47,581 nt of DNA from JANQPA01 sp964628385 (GCA_964628385.1 CAZVOD010000026.1:1-47581); one strand, 5' to 3'. Positions 8,764 through 19,500 are shown, counted from the stretch's first letter. The notes: generated by a model not told the origin, from the sequence alone. Made by a program: numbers and translations.

Positions 8764-9075
8764 ATGGAAACACTATTAGAGTTTTTCAATAACAACCTGA
8801 TTCTAATCTATTTACTACTTTTTACCGTTATTCTTGGTTTTGAGGTAATCTCAAAAGTTCCGACGGTTTTGCATACGCCACTGATGTCGGGTGCCAATGC
8901 CATCAGCGGAGTAGTCATCATTGGTGCTATCATCCTGATTCGTCAGGCAGCCCCTAACGACTACCTGACGCTAAGCTTGGGACTGCTGGGAGTCATACTG
9001 GGTATGACTAATGTTATCGGTGGGTTTGCGGTTACAGATCGCATGTTGGAAATGTTTAAAAAGAAGAAAAAGTAA
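8764..9075 (+). CDS. pntAB: NAD(P) transhydrogenase subunit alpha part 2 (membrane domain)
   Basis: This 103-aa protein has three to four transmembrane helices and is the alpha-side half of the membrane proton channel (dII). Recognisable features are LTVILGFEVISKVPTVLHTPLMSGANAISG and the glycine-rich GVILGMTNVIGGFAVTDRML at its end, both strongly conserved in PntAB. The tail is KKKK-rich and should face the cytoplasm. It lies between pntAA and pntB, with only 4 bp from its stop to the pntB start, so the three are almost certainly cotranscribed. Confidence 0.94.
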   Translation: METLLEFFNNNLILIYLLLFTVILGFEVISKVPTVLHTPLMSGANAISGVVIIGAIILIRQAAPNDYLTLSLGLLGVILGMTNVIGGFAVTDRMLEMFKKKKK

Positions 9076-9079
9076 AAAT

Positions 9080-10483
9080 ATGGCTTTCGATACAATTATC
9101 AATTTCAGTTTTCTGGTAGGTGCCCTGGCATTCGTTTCGGGGCTACGTCTTTTGAGTTCACCGGATTCTGCCCGCAGAGGGAACATCATTGCGGGTATTG
9201 GTATGGGCATTGCAATCATCGCGAGCATGTTGATGCCACTTTCCGGCGCTGCCAATAATTATGGCTGGATAGCCGGTGGGTTGGCAATAGGAGGAGTAGT
9301 GGGTTTTGCTTCTGCCAAACGCATACAGATGACGGCAATGCCACAGTTGGTCTCTATCTTCAATGGCCTGGGGGGAGCATGTGCGGTGGTACTGGCTATG
9401 GCTGAATTCATTCATTACTACGATGGTACTCAACCAATGGCTGGCGGAGAGCTGGTTATAATATTACTTGCGCTGATTATTGGCGGGATTTCTTTTACTG
9501 GTAGTTTGTTAGCATTTGCCAAGCTGCAGGGCCTGGTTTGGGATAGTACAATTACGCTACCCAAGCATAATATTGTCAATATGGTACTGCTAGTAGGTAC
9601 TATCGGTTTTTCTGTGTACCTGTTTATGCTGGGAGATCAAGGTAGTATGTTGCTAGCTGTTATCCTTATGGCACTGACGCTGATCTATGGTTTTTCATTT
9701 GTAGCGCCCATTGGAGGTGCTGACATGCCGGTTGTTATTTCATTACTGAACTCCTTTACGGGGCTGTCGGCAGCAGCAGCAGGTCTTATTTACGAAAATC
9801 AGTTGATGTTAGTAGGAGGAATACTCGTAGGAGCCTCAGGTACAATTCTTACCGTTCTTATGTGTAAAGCCATGAATCGCTCTTTATTCAATGTGCTGAT
9901 CGGAGGCTTTGGAGGCGATGCTACAGCAGCAAAAAGCGCGAGTGGTCAGCAGGTAGCCAAAGAAGTAAGTGCCAGCGATGCAGCTATACAGCTTTTCTAT
10001 TCTCAATCCGTGATGTTTGTTCCGGGTTATGGCCTGGCAGTAGCTCAGGCACAAAAAGTATGTAAAGAAGTAGATGATTTGCTGGAGGCTAATGGAGTGA
10101 ATGTAAAATACGCCATTCATCCAGTAGCAGGACGTATGCCCGGGCATATGAATGTACTGCTCGCTGAAGCAGATGTACCTTATCCTAAGCTTTTGGACCT
10201 CGATGATGCCAATAGTGCATTACCGAATACGGATGTGGTAGTTATTGTGGGAGCTAACGATGTGGTTAACCCGGCAGCAGAAGAAGATCCTGGAAGCCCT
10301 ATTTATGGAATGCCTATTTTGAAGGTTTGGGATGCCAAGCATGTAATTGTTCTCAAAAGAAGTTTGAGAACAGGATACGCCGGTATACAAAACCAACTGT
10401 TTTTCCATCCTAAAACAAAAATGTTCTTTGGAGATGCCAAAGCTTCTTTGGGTAGCCTGGCCTCCGAAATAAAGTCACTATAG
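9080..10483 (+). CDS. pntB: NAD(P) transhydrogenase subunit beta (membrane domain plus NADP(H)-binding domain III)
   Basis: PntB completes the transhydrogenase. The N-terminal ~290 residues contain about nine hydrophobic helices (dII). The C-terminal ~175 residues are the NADP(H)-binding domain dIII, with VPGYGLAVAQAQ, HPVAGRMPGHMNVLLAEADVPY, GANDVVNPAA and a KRSLRTGYAG motif. I start it at ATG 9080, four bases after the pntAB stop. A longer in-frame reading from 9011 would overlap pntAB and is not needed. The product has 467 aa, the usual size. The enzyme supplies NADPH for biosynthesis and antioxidant defence. Confidence 0.95.
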   Translation: MAFDTIINFSFLVGALAFVSGLRLLSSPDSARRGNIIAGIGMGIAIIASMLMPLSGAANNYGWIAGGLAIGGVVGFASAKRIQMTAMPQLVSIFNGLGGACAVVLAMAEFIHYYDGTQPMAGGELVIILLALIIGGISFTGSLLAFAKLQGLVWDSTITLPKHNIVNMVLLVGTIGFSVYLFMLGDQGSMLLAVILMALTLIYGFSFVAPIGGADMPVVISLLNSFTGLSAAAAGLIYENQLMLVGGILVGASGTILTVLMCKAMNRSLFNVLIGGFGGDATAAKSASGQQVAKEVSASDAAIQLFYSQSVMFVPGYGLAVAQAQKVCKEVDDLLEANGVNVKYAIHPVAGRMPGHMNVLLAEADVPYPKLLDLDDANSALPNTDVVVIVGANDVVNPAAEEDPGSPIYGMPILKVWDAKHVIVLKRSLRTGYAGIQNQLFFHPKTKMFFGDAKASLGSLASEIKSL

Positions 10484-10771
10484 TAATAGCCTTGTTGCGC
10501 AGGTATTAAAATGAGCTCTTTTTTGCCACTATTCTTCGCCTTCAAAACAAGTCTTATTTTTGACATATGTTTAAAATGAAAAAGAAGTGTCGGGCGCTGT
10601 CACCCCATGATCGGGTTACCTTTTCAACTTTCTATAGGATAGTTGCTTCTCCTGCTGCACTTTGTCTTCTTTCTTTCATTTTTAATCCCAAAAAATAGCT
10701 TATTCAACATTAAGTTTTTATATTGATATTTGCATTTGATTTGTAGGGACATTCAAAAAACATCAACCGAA

Positions 10772-11689
10772 ATGGCTACTATTATAACATTATTTTTCTT
10801 TGCAGTACTGGTAATATTCTCAGGAATATTCACTGTTAGGCAGCAATCAGCTGCTCTTGTTGAGCGATTAGGGCGCTTCCAGGGCATTCGTCGCTCAGGC
10901 CTTCACTTTAAGATTCCATTTGTAGACAGAATTGCCGGAAAGGTTAGTTTGAAAATCAATCAATTGGATGTAATTGTTGAAACTAAAACGCACGATAACG
11001 TTTTCGTTAAGTTGAGGGTATCTGTTCAGTATGTTATCCTATCGGATAAGATCTATGAAGCCTTCTACAGGCTGGAGAATTCTCAGGAGCAGATAACAGC
11101 ATATGTGTTCGATACTGTTCGTGCTGAGGTACCTAAGATGATTCTCGATGACGTTTTTGAGCGCAAGGACGATATCGCTGTGGCTATTCGCCGTGACCTT
11201 AAGGAAGCTATGAATGAATATGGTTATGACATCATCAAGGCACTGGTTACAGATATTGACCCTGATTCTTCTGTCAAAGCGGCCATGAACCGTATTAATG
11301 CAGCTGACCGTGAGAAAAAGGCTGCCGAATACGAAGGGGATGCAGAAAGAATACGCATTGTAGCAAAAGCAAAAGCCGAAGCGGAAAGTAAGCGTCTTCA
11401 GGGACAGGGTATTGCTGATCAGCGTAGAGAAATTGCCAGAGGTTTGGAAGAATCTGTGGATGTACTAAATCGCGTGGGTATCAATTCTCAGGAAGCTTCC
11501 GCACTAATCGTTGTTACGCAGCATTATGATACGTTACAATCCATGGGTGAGAATACCAATAGTAATCTGATATTATTGCCTAATGCACCATCATCAGCCA
11601 GCAATATGCTCACGGATATGGTTACCTCTTTTGCCGCCTCTCAACAGATTGGCGAACAAATGAAGGCATCTCGGGATGAGAAAAAGTAA
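10772..11689 (+). CDS. SPFH/Band 7 (stomatin-like) membrane protein
   Basis: This 305-aa protein has an N-terminal membrane helix (about 3-22, TIITLFFFAVLVIFSGIF). An SPFH domain follows, beginning RQQSAALVERLGRFQGIRRSGLHFKIPFVDRI and including FDTVRAEVPKMILDDVFERKDDIA. Next is an alanine/glutamate-rich coiled coil (ADREKKAAEYEGDAERIRIVAKAKAEAES) and a serine-rich tail. This matches prokaryotic stomatin/SPFH proteins, which oligomerise on membranes and often support membrane proteases. The start is ATG 10772, because the longer frame from TTG 10730 adds a non-hydrophobic stretch ahead of the membrane helix. The usual NfeD partner is not adjacent. A strong terminator follows at 11763. Confidence 0.92.
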   Translation: MATIITLFFFAVLVIFSGIFTVRQQSAALVERLGRFQGIRRSGLHFKIPFVDRIAGKVSLKINQLDVIVETKTHDNVFVKLRVSVQYVILSDKIYEAFYRLENSQEQITAYVFDTVRAEVPKMILDDVFERKDDIAVAIRRDLKEAMNEYGYDIIKALVTDIDPDSSVKAAMNRINAADREKKAAEYEGDAERIRIVAKAKAEAESKRLQGQGIADQRREIARGLEESVDVLNRVGINSQEASALIVVTQHYDTLQSMGENTNSNLILLPNAPSSASNMLTDMVTSFAASQQIGEQMKASRDEKK

Positions 11690-11762
11690 GATCAGTCAGT
11701 AGACTTGGTATTTTTTATTTGCTGATACATCAGCTACATCAACTATTTTATCGATAAAGACC

Positions 11763-11800
11763 AAAAGGTGAAGAGATAGATTAAAATCTTTTCACCTTTT
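11763..11800 (+). terminator. Intrinsic terminator after the SPFH gene
   Basis: The left arm 11763-11777 pairs with 11786-11800 over 15 bp with a single G-U wobble, around an 8-nt loop. The core is AAAAGGTGAA/TTCACCTTTT, followed by TTATTTTATT. It ends 61 bp before the metalloprotease start, so the two genes are separate transcription units. Confidence 0.85.
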
Positions 11801-11861
11801 TTATTTTATTACAATTTATAAAAGCATTTTTGTATAAATTCTTTATTTAAATCAATTTTGT

Positions 11862-14432
11862 ATGAAGAAATCACTCATGGTTACTTTAGTTCTGGTTCTT
11901 TGTGTATTGATCTCTTTCGATATACAAGCTCAGCGCCCTGACGGGAAGCCTGACGAAGCTAAAGTAGAAGCTGACAGTACAGCTAGTAAAGGCGATGAAA
12001 AGGCCAAAAAGAAGAAAGAGAAGTCTTACGAAGACATTATCACTGATGAGGCTATTACTGATGAAGGCCTTTTTACTGTACATCAAGTAGACGATAAGTA
12101 CTACTTCGAAATCCCCACTGATATAATGGATAAGGATATCCTGGTGGTAAGCCGTGTTGCCGGATACGTTAAGAACTTTGGTTTTGGTGGTGCCGGACAA
12201 AAAACACGCCCTCAGCAAATCATTCATTGGGTAAAGAACGGGAAGAAGGTACTCATGAAATCCGTCAATTATGATGTTGTAGCAGATGAGGAAGACCCAA
12301 TTTCACTATCTGTAAAGAACAACAACATAGACCCGATCATCGAAAGTTTCAAAATTGAAACGATGAATGAGGATTCTACAGCTGTGGTTATTGATGTGAG
12401 CAAGTTTTTTGTTTCTGATGTACCGATGTTCGGTCCAATGTATGAATCTCAAAGAAAGCGTTTTGGTATTAGACGTCTGGACCAGTCCAGGTCTTTTATT
12501 GACTCTATTAAAGCCTACCCTGAGAATGTAGAAGTAAGACAGACGCTAACATACCAGGGTACCCAACTACCAGATAATGGGTTAACACAGACGCTTACCA
12601 TTCCAATGAATCAGTCATTTATTCTTCTTCCGGAAGATCCATGGCAACCTCGTAATTACGATTCCAGAGCAGGATATTTCTCTATTGGCCGTACTAATTT
12701 CAGCAAGGATGAACACAAGGCCGCTAGCGAGCGCTTTATTACCCGCTGGAGGTTAGACCCTAAAGATCCTGATGCTTACTTCAGAGGAGAGCTAGTAGAG
12801 CCTAAAGAGCCTATTGTTTATTATATTGACCCGGCTACACCAATGCAGTGGAGAAAGTATTTAAAGCAGGGTGTGGAAGATTGGCAGGTGGCATTTGAAG
12901 CTGCAGGTTTCAAAAACGCCATTATTGCGAAGGATCCACCTTCTAAAGAAGAGAACCCAGAGTGGAGCCCTGAAGATGTACGCTTTTCTGTAATCCGCTA
13001 CGTAGCTACAGACATTCAAAATGCGCAGGGGCCTCACGTACACGATCCCCGTACAGGTGAAATCATAGAAAGTGATATTATTTGGTACCACAACGTAATG
13101 AACCTTTTGAGAAACTGGTTCTTCATCCAGACTTCAGAAGTAAATCCTGAGGCGAAGAAAGTGAAGTTTTCTGATGAGCTCATGGGCGAATTGATTCGCT
13201 TTGTTGCAGCTCACGAGGTAGGTCACACTTTAGGTTATCCCCACAATATGGGAGCAAGCAACGCCTATGACGTCGACTCATTGAGAACTCCTGGCTTTGT
13301 ATCTCGTATGGGTGTTGCACCATCTATCATGGATTATGCTCGTTTCAACTACGTTGCTCAACCAGAAGATAATCTTCCTACAGCAGACCTATTCCCTAAA
13401 GTAGGCCCGTACGATAAGTGGCTTACTCAATATGGGTATAAACTAATCAAAGGTGCTGATTCTCCTGAAGAAGAAGAAGAAACGCTGAATAGCTGGATCG
13501 TAGAAAGATCTGATAATCCTATTTATCGTTACGGACAGCAATCCTTTGGTTGGTATGATCCTTCTGCACAAACGGAAGATATCGGTAGCGATCCGGTGAA
13601 GGCCAGTGACCTAGGTATTAATAACCTAAGAAGAATCGCAGATGACCTGGTAGAAACAGCCAGTATGGAAGGCAAGGATTACGACCAATTGGGTGAATTA
13701 TTTGGCAACGTAGCAGGTCAGTTCCGTCGCTATATGGGCCATGTAAGTAACAATATTGGTGGTAGATACGAGTTCGACAAGACCGGTGACCAGGATGGTG
13801 CCGTTTATACTTTTGTTTCCAAGCAGCGGCAGCGTGAAGCGTTGGACTTTTTGAACCGTCAGATTTTCCAGACGCCTATGTGGATGATGAAAAAGCCAAT
13901 TATCGAAAGAACAGGCCTTGATGTTAATGGAGTAATCCGCGGATTACAAGCTTACACTTTGCAGAACCTTTTCATTGCGCCTCGTATGGAGCGTATGGCT
14001 TTGGATGAATCAATGAATGGAAATAATGCTTACACTATAGGCAACCTGTTCGATGATACCAGAAAAATGATCTTCCTGGAGCTAACCGGCAATAATACCG
14101 TAACGTCTCATCGTAGAGTACTACAGCGTCTTTACATCGATCAGATGGGTGACATCATCATGTCAAGTAGCTCAGCTATGGAGTCTTCTGATGCTAAAGC
14201 TTATGCAAGACTTAACTTAAGCAAAATCAAGGAAGACCTTGAGAAATTAGCTAAGAAAGGAGATGGCATTAACAAGGGACATGCAATGGACCTCATCTCT
14301 AGAATTGAAATGATAGAAGAGGGTAAAATGCCGGCTGCAAGCGGTCGTTTCAGAGCTATCAATATTGAAGAACCCAATACTTTAGGTTGTTGGGAAGAAG
14401 ACTGGTCCTGGTTGGAAGCGACACAGAACTAG
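11862..14432 (+). CDS. Secreted zinc-dependent metalloprotease (DUF5117/DUF4953 type)
   Basis: This 856-aa protein begins with a Sec signal peptide (MKKSLMVTLVLVLCVLISFD..., ending QAQ). The catalytic zinc motif HEVGHTLGYPH has H451, E452, H455, G458 and H461, the metzincin pattern HExxHxxGxxH. A Met-turn-like SIMDYARFNY lies about 50 residues downstream. The domain layout matches the large zinc-dependent metalloproteases of Bacteroidota: an N-terminal DUF5118/5117-like beta-rich part, then DUF4953. It acts in the periplasm or outside the cell. Natural substrates of the family are unknown to me. No T9SS sorting domain is visible at the C-terminus. It is monocistronic, bounded by terminators at 11763 and 14540. 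Confidence 0.9.
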   Translation: MKKSLMVTLVLVLCVLISFDIQAQRPDGKPDEAKVEADSTASKGDEKAKKKKEKSYEDIITDEAITDEGLFTVHQVDDKYYFEIPTDIMDKDILVVSRVAGYVKNFGFGGAGQKTRPQQIIHWVKNGKKVLMKSVNYDVVADEEDPISLSVKNNNIDPIIESFKIETMNEDSTAVVIDVSKFFVSDVPMFGPMYESQRKRFGIRRLDQSRSFIDSIKAYPENVEVRQTLTYQGTQLPDNGLTQTLTIPMNQSFILLPEDPWQPRNYDSRAGYFSIGRTNFSKDEHKAASERFITRWRLDPKDPDAYFRGELVEPKEPIVYYIDPATPMQWRKYLKQGVEDWQVAFEAAGFKNAIIAKDPPSKEENPEWSPEDVRFSVIRYVATDIQNAQGPHVHDPRTGEIIESDIIWYHNVMNLLRNWFFIQTSEVNPEAKKVKFSDELMGELIRFVAAHEVGHTLGYPHNMGASNAYDVDSLRTPGFVSRMGVAPSIMDYARFNYVAQPEDNLPTADLFPKVGPYDKWLTQYGYKLIKGADSPEEEEETLNSWIVERSDNPIYRYGQQSFGWYDPSAQTEDIGSDPVKASDLGINNLRRIADDLVETASMEGKDYDQLGELFGNVAGQFRRYMGHVSNNIGGRYEFDKTGDQDGAVYTFVSKQRQREALDFLNRQIFQTPMWMMKKPIIERTGLDVNGVIRGLQAYTLQNLFIAPRMERMALDESMNGNNAYTIGNLFDDTRKMIFLELTGNNTVTSHRRVLQRLYIDQMGDIIMSSSSAMESSDAKAYARLNLSKIKEDLEKLAKKGDGINKGHAMDLISRIEMIEEGKMPAASGRFRAINIEEPNTLGCWEEDWSWLEATQN

Positions 14433-14539
14433 TTAAAACAAAACAGTAATAGATATATAAAAAGAAGTGATAAAGAAGAAGAAATGATGACCCTCACTTT
14501 ACAGTGACTCTACCTTTGAATCCTTTATCTTCTCTCTTG

Positions 14540-14577
14540 AAAGGGTCTGACACCTCACAGTAGGTTTCAGACCTTTT
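14540..14577 (+). terminator. Intrinsic terminator after the metalloprotease gene
   Basis: Arms 14540-14555 and 14562-14577 pair over 16 positions with one G-U and one mismatch, around a 6-nt loop. The core is GGTCTGA/TCAGACC with an A-rich start and a TTTTCTTATT tail. It sits 108 bp after the stop. Confidence 0.8.
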
Positions 14578-14900
14578 CTTATTGATTACTTTCCTATATC
14601 TGTAACAATATTCCACCTTTTTGCAACAATACTTTCCACAGCCTCCTGATTATTCGGCCATATTTGCATTGTAAGTCGTGATTAACGATTCACAAAAGAA
14701 AACTTAAGTAAGTGTTTATTTCTTAAAAAACCAATTGCAAACTGCTTAAGGTCAACAATCACAACACCGAAAACTATCAACTACTAGTAACTCAACAAAC
14801 CATTAAACCGCGATTGAGCATTTGCCAAGGAAAGAAAATGATTATCGTATTTTAAATGCATCAATTCAATCCCAAAACCGTCCCCTTATAGTTAGAATCA

Positions 14901-14944
14901 GAACCTTTTCGTGTCTTACATTTTGTAAGGCACGAATCAGGTTC
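14901..14944. terminator. Stem-loop at the 3' end of the short T9SS gene
   Basis: The outer arms GAACC/GGTTC, the middle TTCGTG/CACGAA and the inner CTTAC/GTAAG combine into a long stem with a small internal loop and a 5-nt ATTTT loop. It starts 10 bp after the stop of the minus-strand gene. A T-rich run follows only on the + strand side and not immediately, so strand and efficiency are uncertain. Confidence 0.45.
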
Positions 14945-14953
14945 GATTCCCTC

Positions 14954-16417
14954 TTATTTTTTTAATATTTTTTTGGAAAATAAAATATTCTTATTCCAGT
15001 CAAGTAAACGCAAAAAGTAGATTCCCTCTGCTTGATCATATATCGGAACTATAACAATCTCAGGTATTCCATTTTCATTATCCCTACTGTATTCCCACTT
15101 TTTATTGCCATTAATATCTATTAATTGTAAGGTCTTAAAAGAGCCTTTCAGGCCTCTGGCATCTATTCTAAGGTAATTATCAACAGGATTAGGATAAATG
15201 ATTAACTGAACTGGAAGATTATTATTCTGACTGCTGGTTGCCAGGTTCACAATCAATGGCTCAGTTGCAACTGATCGATTCGTGCAGCCCAAAGAATCAG
15301 TAACCATCAGGGAAACAAAATACTCCCCTTCGGATTGGTATATATGTGCCGGACCTGGCTGAGCACTGAATGTACCATCTCCAAAATCCCAGAAATATCG
15401 GTTTGCATCTATAAAATTTATGACATCAAAAAAGACGGTATCCCCTACCCTAATGGATTCATTAGGGGTAAATTCAAAATCTGCGTTAGGTCGACTCAAA
15501 CCAACCCTAATTTCACTAGAGGTAGAGCGGCAGCTTCTTAGATGCTGGCTTACTCTGAAAGTATCGCTTTGATTCAAAGAATCGACAAATAATGGATCGG
15601 CCATAGCCAGCGTATCACCTTGCCTGTTCAGCCAGGTATAGTTCCAGCGCAGAGAATCAGTCGACCCGGCAGAAAGCTCAAAGGATTCTCCCGGACACAC
15701 AACGGACCTACTCGCTGTAATATCGGGCCTGGGAATCGATTCATATATCGGGCTCAGCAACAAAGACTCTGCTGATCTGAAACCATAAACATCTGTTACA
15801 GACAGTGTATACTGAGCGGGAGCTAACCCCGTCAGTTTGCTAGTGGTATCCCCGGTACTCCACTGGTAAAGAAAAGGAGGCTGCAGACCAGTAAAATTTG
15901 TAGCTTTTAAGGTGCCGGTGTTATCCTCCTGACACAAAGGCTTTTCCACTTCAAATGTCCAGCTTAGTATTTGATTAGAAAAAATGAAAGGCTCTTCAAA
16001 ACTGCCGAGCAAGGTATTACTGCGATAGATTATCTCTTCTTTTGCCGGCAAGACTTCTCCGACAGACGCATTATAGATATAAAAGCGAAAGGAGTCATTG
16101 GGACTATTCGTATAAATAGCTATGCTGGCGTAGACCTGAGCAAAAGACTCTATTAGGTCTAATGTGGCCACACCTCTGCATTGTGTTCCAACAAAAACTG
16201 CCAACTGATCATTTGAGTTTTGGGAAATAGTACCATTCCAAGAGATCTGAGCCACCACAAACATTGAGGAGCTATACTGAGAAGGGTCTACCGTCCATGT
16301 TGAAGGGTCGGAAGGACTGCTTGTATTTTGCCCGGTTAATAGCGTAAGAAAACAAAATTGCAGCATTAGCCAAAGTGTTATTCTTATAATAATAGGTCTG
16401 TAAGTCATTAGAAGCAT
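14954..16417 (-). CDS. T9SS-secreted protein with SprB-repeat, Ig-like and PKD modules
   Basis: A 487-aa surface or secreted protein. Domains in order: signal peptide (1-30, ending LLTGQ); an N-terminal beta domain (about 40-150) with SMFVVAQISWNG, DQLAVFVGTQCRGVA and FYIYNA motifs; one SprB-type repeat (LYQWSTGDTTSKLTGL); an Ig-like segment with VVCPGESFELSAG; a PKD domain (YFWDFGDGTFS); and a type IX sorting domain covering the last 80 residues, starting YPNPVDNYLRID. It is exported by Sec, crosses the outer membrane through T9SS, and is probably anchored on the surface. The start is ATG 16417, because the frame extending to 16477 would run through the terminator of the upstream gene at 16442-16472. 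It uses the same module set as the giant gene upstream, in single copy. Confidence 0.86.
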   Translation of the reverse strand: MLLMTYRPIIIRITLWLMLQFCFLTLLTGQNTSSPSDPSTWTVDPSQYSSSMFVVAQISWNGTISQNSNDQLAVFVGTQCRGVATLDLIESFAQVYASIAIYTNSPNDSFRFYIYNASVGEVLPAKEEIIYRSNTLLGSFEEPFIFSNQILSWTFEVEKPLCQEDNTGTLKATNFTGLQPPFLYQWSTGDTTSKLTGLAPAQYTLSVTDVYGFRSAESLLLSPIYESIPRPDITASRSVVCPGESFELSAGSTDSLRWNYTWLNRQGDTLAMADPLFVDSLNQSDTFRVSQHLRSCRSTSSEIRVGLSRPNADFEFTPNESIRVGDTVFFDVINFIDANRYFWDFGDGTFSAQPGPAHIYQSEGEYFVSLMVTDSLGCTNRSVATEPLIVNLATSSQNNNLPVQLIIYPNPVDNYLRIDARGLKGSFKTLQLIDINGNKKWEYSRDNENGIPEIVIVPIYDQAEGIYFLRLLDWNKNILFSKKILKK

Positions 16418-16441
16418 AATAGAATAGTTTCCTCTAAAAAT

Positions 16442-16472
16442 AAAAAAAGTGCTCCGGACGAATCCGGAACAC
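16442..16472 (-). terminator. Intrinsic terminator after the giant PKD gene
   Basis: Read on the minus strand, GTGTTCCGG pairs with CCGGAGCAC (one G-U) around the 6-nt loop ATTCGT, followed directly by seven T residues. It is a textbook intrinsic terminator, 34 bp after the stop of the giant gene. It separates that gene from the 487-aa T9SS gene. Confidence 0.88.
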
Positions 16473-16478
16473 CACAAA

Positions 16479-16497
16479 TAACCTTAATTATCACGAG
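16479..16497. repeat. 19-bp motif, copy 1
   Basis: TAACCTTAATTATCACGAG occurs here, between the giant PKD stop and its terminator. It recurs with a single difference at 40602-40620, upstream of the HYR giant. The two copies are 24 kb apart, outside any coding sequence. Function is unknown. Confidence 0.55.
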
Positions 16498-16505
16498 GTA
16501 AATCT

Positions 16506-19500
16506 TTATTCAATATGAGAGAGCTTAAGTACCGCTCTTTTGTTACCTTGGCTGATTTGTAGCCAGTACAAGCCACTAGTCATGTTGATCTGCTCGGTTG
16601 GTATCTCTTGAACAACTACTCCATCTTTGGCCTGAATGTGCTGCACCCACAGCGACTGTCCAAACAGATCGATCATCTCCAACCTGTAGTTTCCTTGTAT
16701 TTCAGCTTTAAAAATAACGGTCAATTCTTCTTTGAATGGGTTGGGGAAAGCCCTGGCTTCAATGGTGTTAGGAAGATTATATCCCGGCTGGCCAGCAGTC
16801 AAATTAGGTGCTTCTCCTCCTTCTACCAAGCCTGGATCATCTGAAAGGCGATCAACAACAATATATTCTTCTTTCATCTTCATTGATTCACAGCCATCTT
16901 TATCTGTTACGACCAGCATGACATCAAACGTTCCCGGCAAATTATAGAAATAATAAGGTTGACTGAATGAACTCCAGCCATTATCACCAAATTCCCAGTA
17001 ATAGCGATTGGATTCATTCATATCTTCGGGCATAAACTGCACCAAATCTCCTTCCATAAGGTTAGAAGTAGGAGTCACCTCAAAATCTGAATTCGGAGCC
17101 TGGACGCTTATATCCACAGCAATTCTGGCTGATTGACAGCCATTGACGTTAGCCTGGATAAAAATAGTAGTGTCATTATCCAGATTAGGCAATGTCAGGG
17201 TAAGTCCCTGCTGTACCATTTGATCTGCATTGAAATCGGCGTACCACTCATATCTTGCATTTGGAAACGCTTCGTTAGTAGCTGCCAATATTGGAGCAGA
17301 GCCTAAACAAACGGCCCGATCACCATTAATGATTACCTGAGGCGTCGGAATAGTGCTATTCATGTTGAAGATCTCTACAGAGTCTATCAACTGTAGCCCC
17401 TGTGCATCCGTTACAGTGAAGACATAAACTCCGGGGGCCAGTGCTGATCTGGTGGCCCCTGTCACACCATCTTCCCAATCAAAAGCATAAGGAGGCTGTC
17501 CTCCCTGCGCTTGTAGAGTAATAACTCCAGATTCGTCAGCTGCACACATTACATCTGTCGTTTCCGATTCAATTATGATGTTGTTTTCGGGATTGATTCT
17601 TATAAAGGCTTCTTTCGACATGGTTGCCGTACAGCCTCCAGCATCGGTTACCATAAGCGTTACTGTGTAGTTACCAATCTGGCTGTAAGTATGCATGGTC
17701 ATTTCCTCGTTGCTCACCTGCCCATCTCCAAATTGCCATAAGTAAGAAGCATAGCCGGACTGAGCCGGTGTGAATTCTATAGTTTCTCCAATGCTGGCTT
17801 CTACTGATGAGGCAGTGAATTCTGCGTCTGGTCCGAAAGCTTCCAGCTCTAAAGTAGCTCTTTGTGATGTACAACCATTGAGGCTGGTCTCAAGAGAAAT
17901 GACGGTATTCTCATCGAAAGAGGGAATAGTCAGACTAGCTCCCACAGCGAGCAGGTTGTTATCCTCATCGTACCAGTTGAATTGGTCAACAGACTGGCCG
18001 GTCAGTGCTATCAAACTGGCTTCTGTGCCTGAACAAATAGCGTTACTACCTCCAGCTACCGAAATAGTCGGCATTTCAAGTGCCGGTGTGCGAGTAACAA
18101 TTCCTTCAGACTGAACAACTGAAGCCCCACTCTCATCTGTCACCGTCACTTCATAAACTCCCATAGATAGGTTTTCAATGATAGCAGTATCATCGCCAGT
18201 ATTCCACTGATAAGAAACCTGACCTACTGCGTTGAAGACATCGGCTTCCAAACGCCCGTCGGCATCTCCTTCACAATTCTCATTCTTAGCAATCAGGACA
18301 ACAGTCAGCTCCGAAGGAGAGATAATATTAATCATGGCCTTTTGCTCTTCCAGGCCTACACAGCCATTTTCACTAACAGTCACCAAACTAACATCGTAAG
18401 TACCTTCCTGACTGAAGGATTTTTCTGTTTCTGGACTGGTAGATACCGTACCATCGCCGAATTCCCATTTGTAGGAATAGGATTCTGATATATCATTAGC
18501 CGTAAATTGAATATTCTGATTAATAACGGCGGTAGTTGGGGACGCTGTAAAGCCCTGATTAGGGTTTTCTACCTCTACTTCGTATGGTGTTCGGGTGGAT
18601 GAAACACATTCTCCTATCCTTGTCTCTACGTATAATGTAGTGGTAGCCGCCAAGTTATCCAGATTGTATGGACTACCGATGGCCAGTATTTCTCCTCCCT
18701 CTGATTGATCAAACCAATAATAGCTTACGCCCTGCTGCTGCGAATAAGCATAAACCTGTAAAGAACGGCCCACACAAATAGCTTCTTCTTGCCCCGGAAT
18801 TACATTTGGAGCTTCCAGCGTTGGTACACTACTAATTACGGTAGCACTATCAACTATAATAAACCCATCGCTCGAAGTAACAGTGAAGGAGTAAGTTCCC
18901 GGCGCCAGATTCGTTCTTATTCTGCCAGACTGACCGTTCTCCCATTGATACTCAAAGGGGCCCTCGCCGTTAAAGATATTTATGGAAATTCTACCGTTAC
19001 TATCATCGCTACAATTAACGTTTGTGATGTTAGTAGTGGCAAATGGCCGCTCTGGCTCTACCACCTCAATAACTCTAGTTGTAGCCGCCTGACAACCACT
19101 TATGGTGTTAACGCGAAGCGTTATAGTATATCTACCGGCTGTTTGGTAGGTGTAGCTGGTAGATGCACTATTACTGCTATTCCCATCACCAAATGTCCAC
19201 TCGTAGGTATATCCCGGATTGATATTGACAGGTACCAGGTTAATGGCTGTACCTTCCTCAATGATCGGCGAGTTCAGGATAAACTCAGCGTCCGGCATTT
19301 CCACGTCGATCTCTACAAATGTTCTTGTCGCTGCTGTACAACCTTTATATCTCGTTTCCACAAAAAAGCTTTGTGGCTCGTCTATGTTTGATCGTTCAAA
19401 AACATTTCCCACAAAAACTAACTGGCTGGGATTATCTCCATCATACCAGAAAAATTCAGCTCCCGGGAGATCAGCCGCAGCGGTCAACTGTAAATCATCG

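Larger units (their letters stand above)
14433..14953. other. 521-bp intergenic region between convergent genes
   Basis: This region separates the metalloprotease (+) from a T9SS protein (-). It contains a clear terminator for the metalloprotease (14540-14577) and a second stem-loop near the other gene's end (14901-14944). Between about 14,600 and 14,880 it is AT-rich. I see no convincing ORF, RNA gene or repeat there. Confidence 0.6.

Noticed and set aside
9011..9079. Longer N-terminus for PntB
   Set aside because: It would overlap pntAB in another frame. ATG 9080 gives the normal family N-terminus.
10303..10566. Minus-strand open frame of 87 codons at the end of pntB
   Set aside because: Mostly antisense to the strongly conserved NADP-binding domain of pntB; treated as a shadow.
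10567..10698. Possible 43-aa ORF (MFKMKKKCRALSPHDR...) between pntB and the SPFH gene
   Set aside because: No recognisable motif, no clear promoter or terminator, and composition like random sequence; not supported. The 288-bp gap shows nothing else clear.
16418..16477. Longer N-terminus for the short T9SS protein
   Set aside because: The extension translates through the intrinsic terminator of the upstream gene and would put residues ahead of a good signal peptide.
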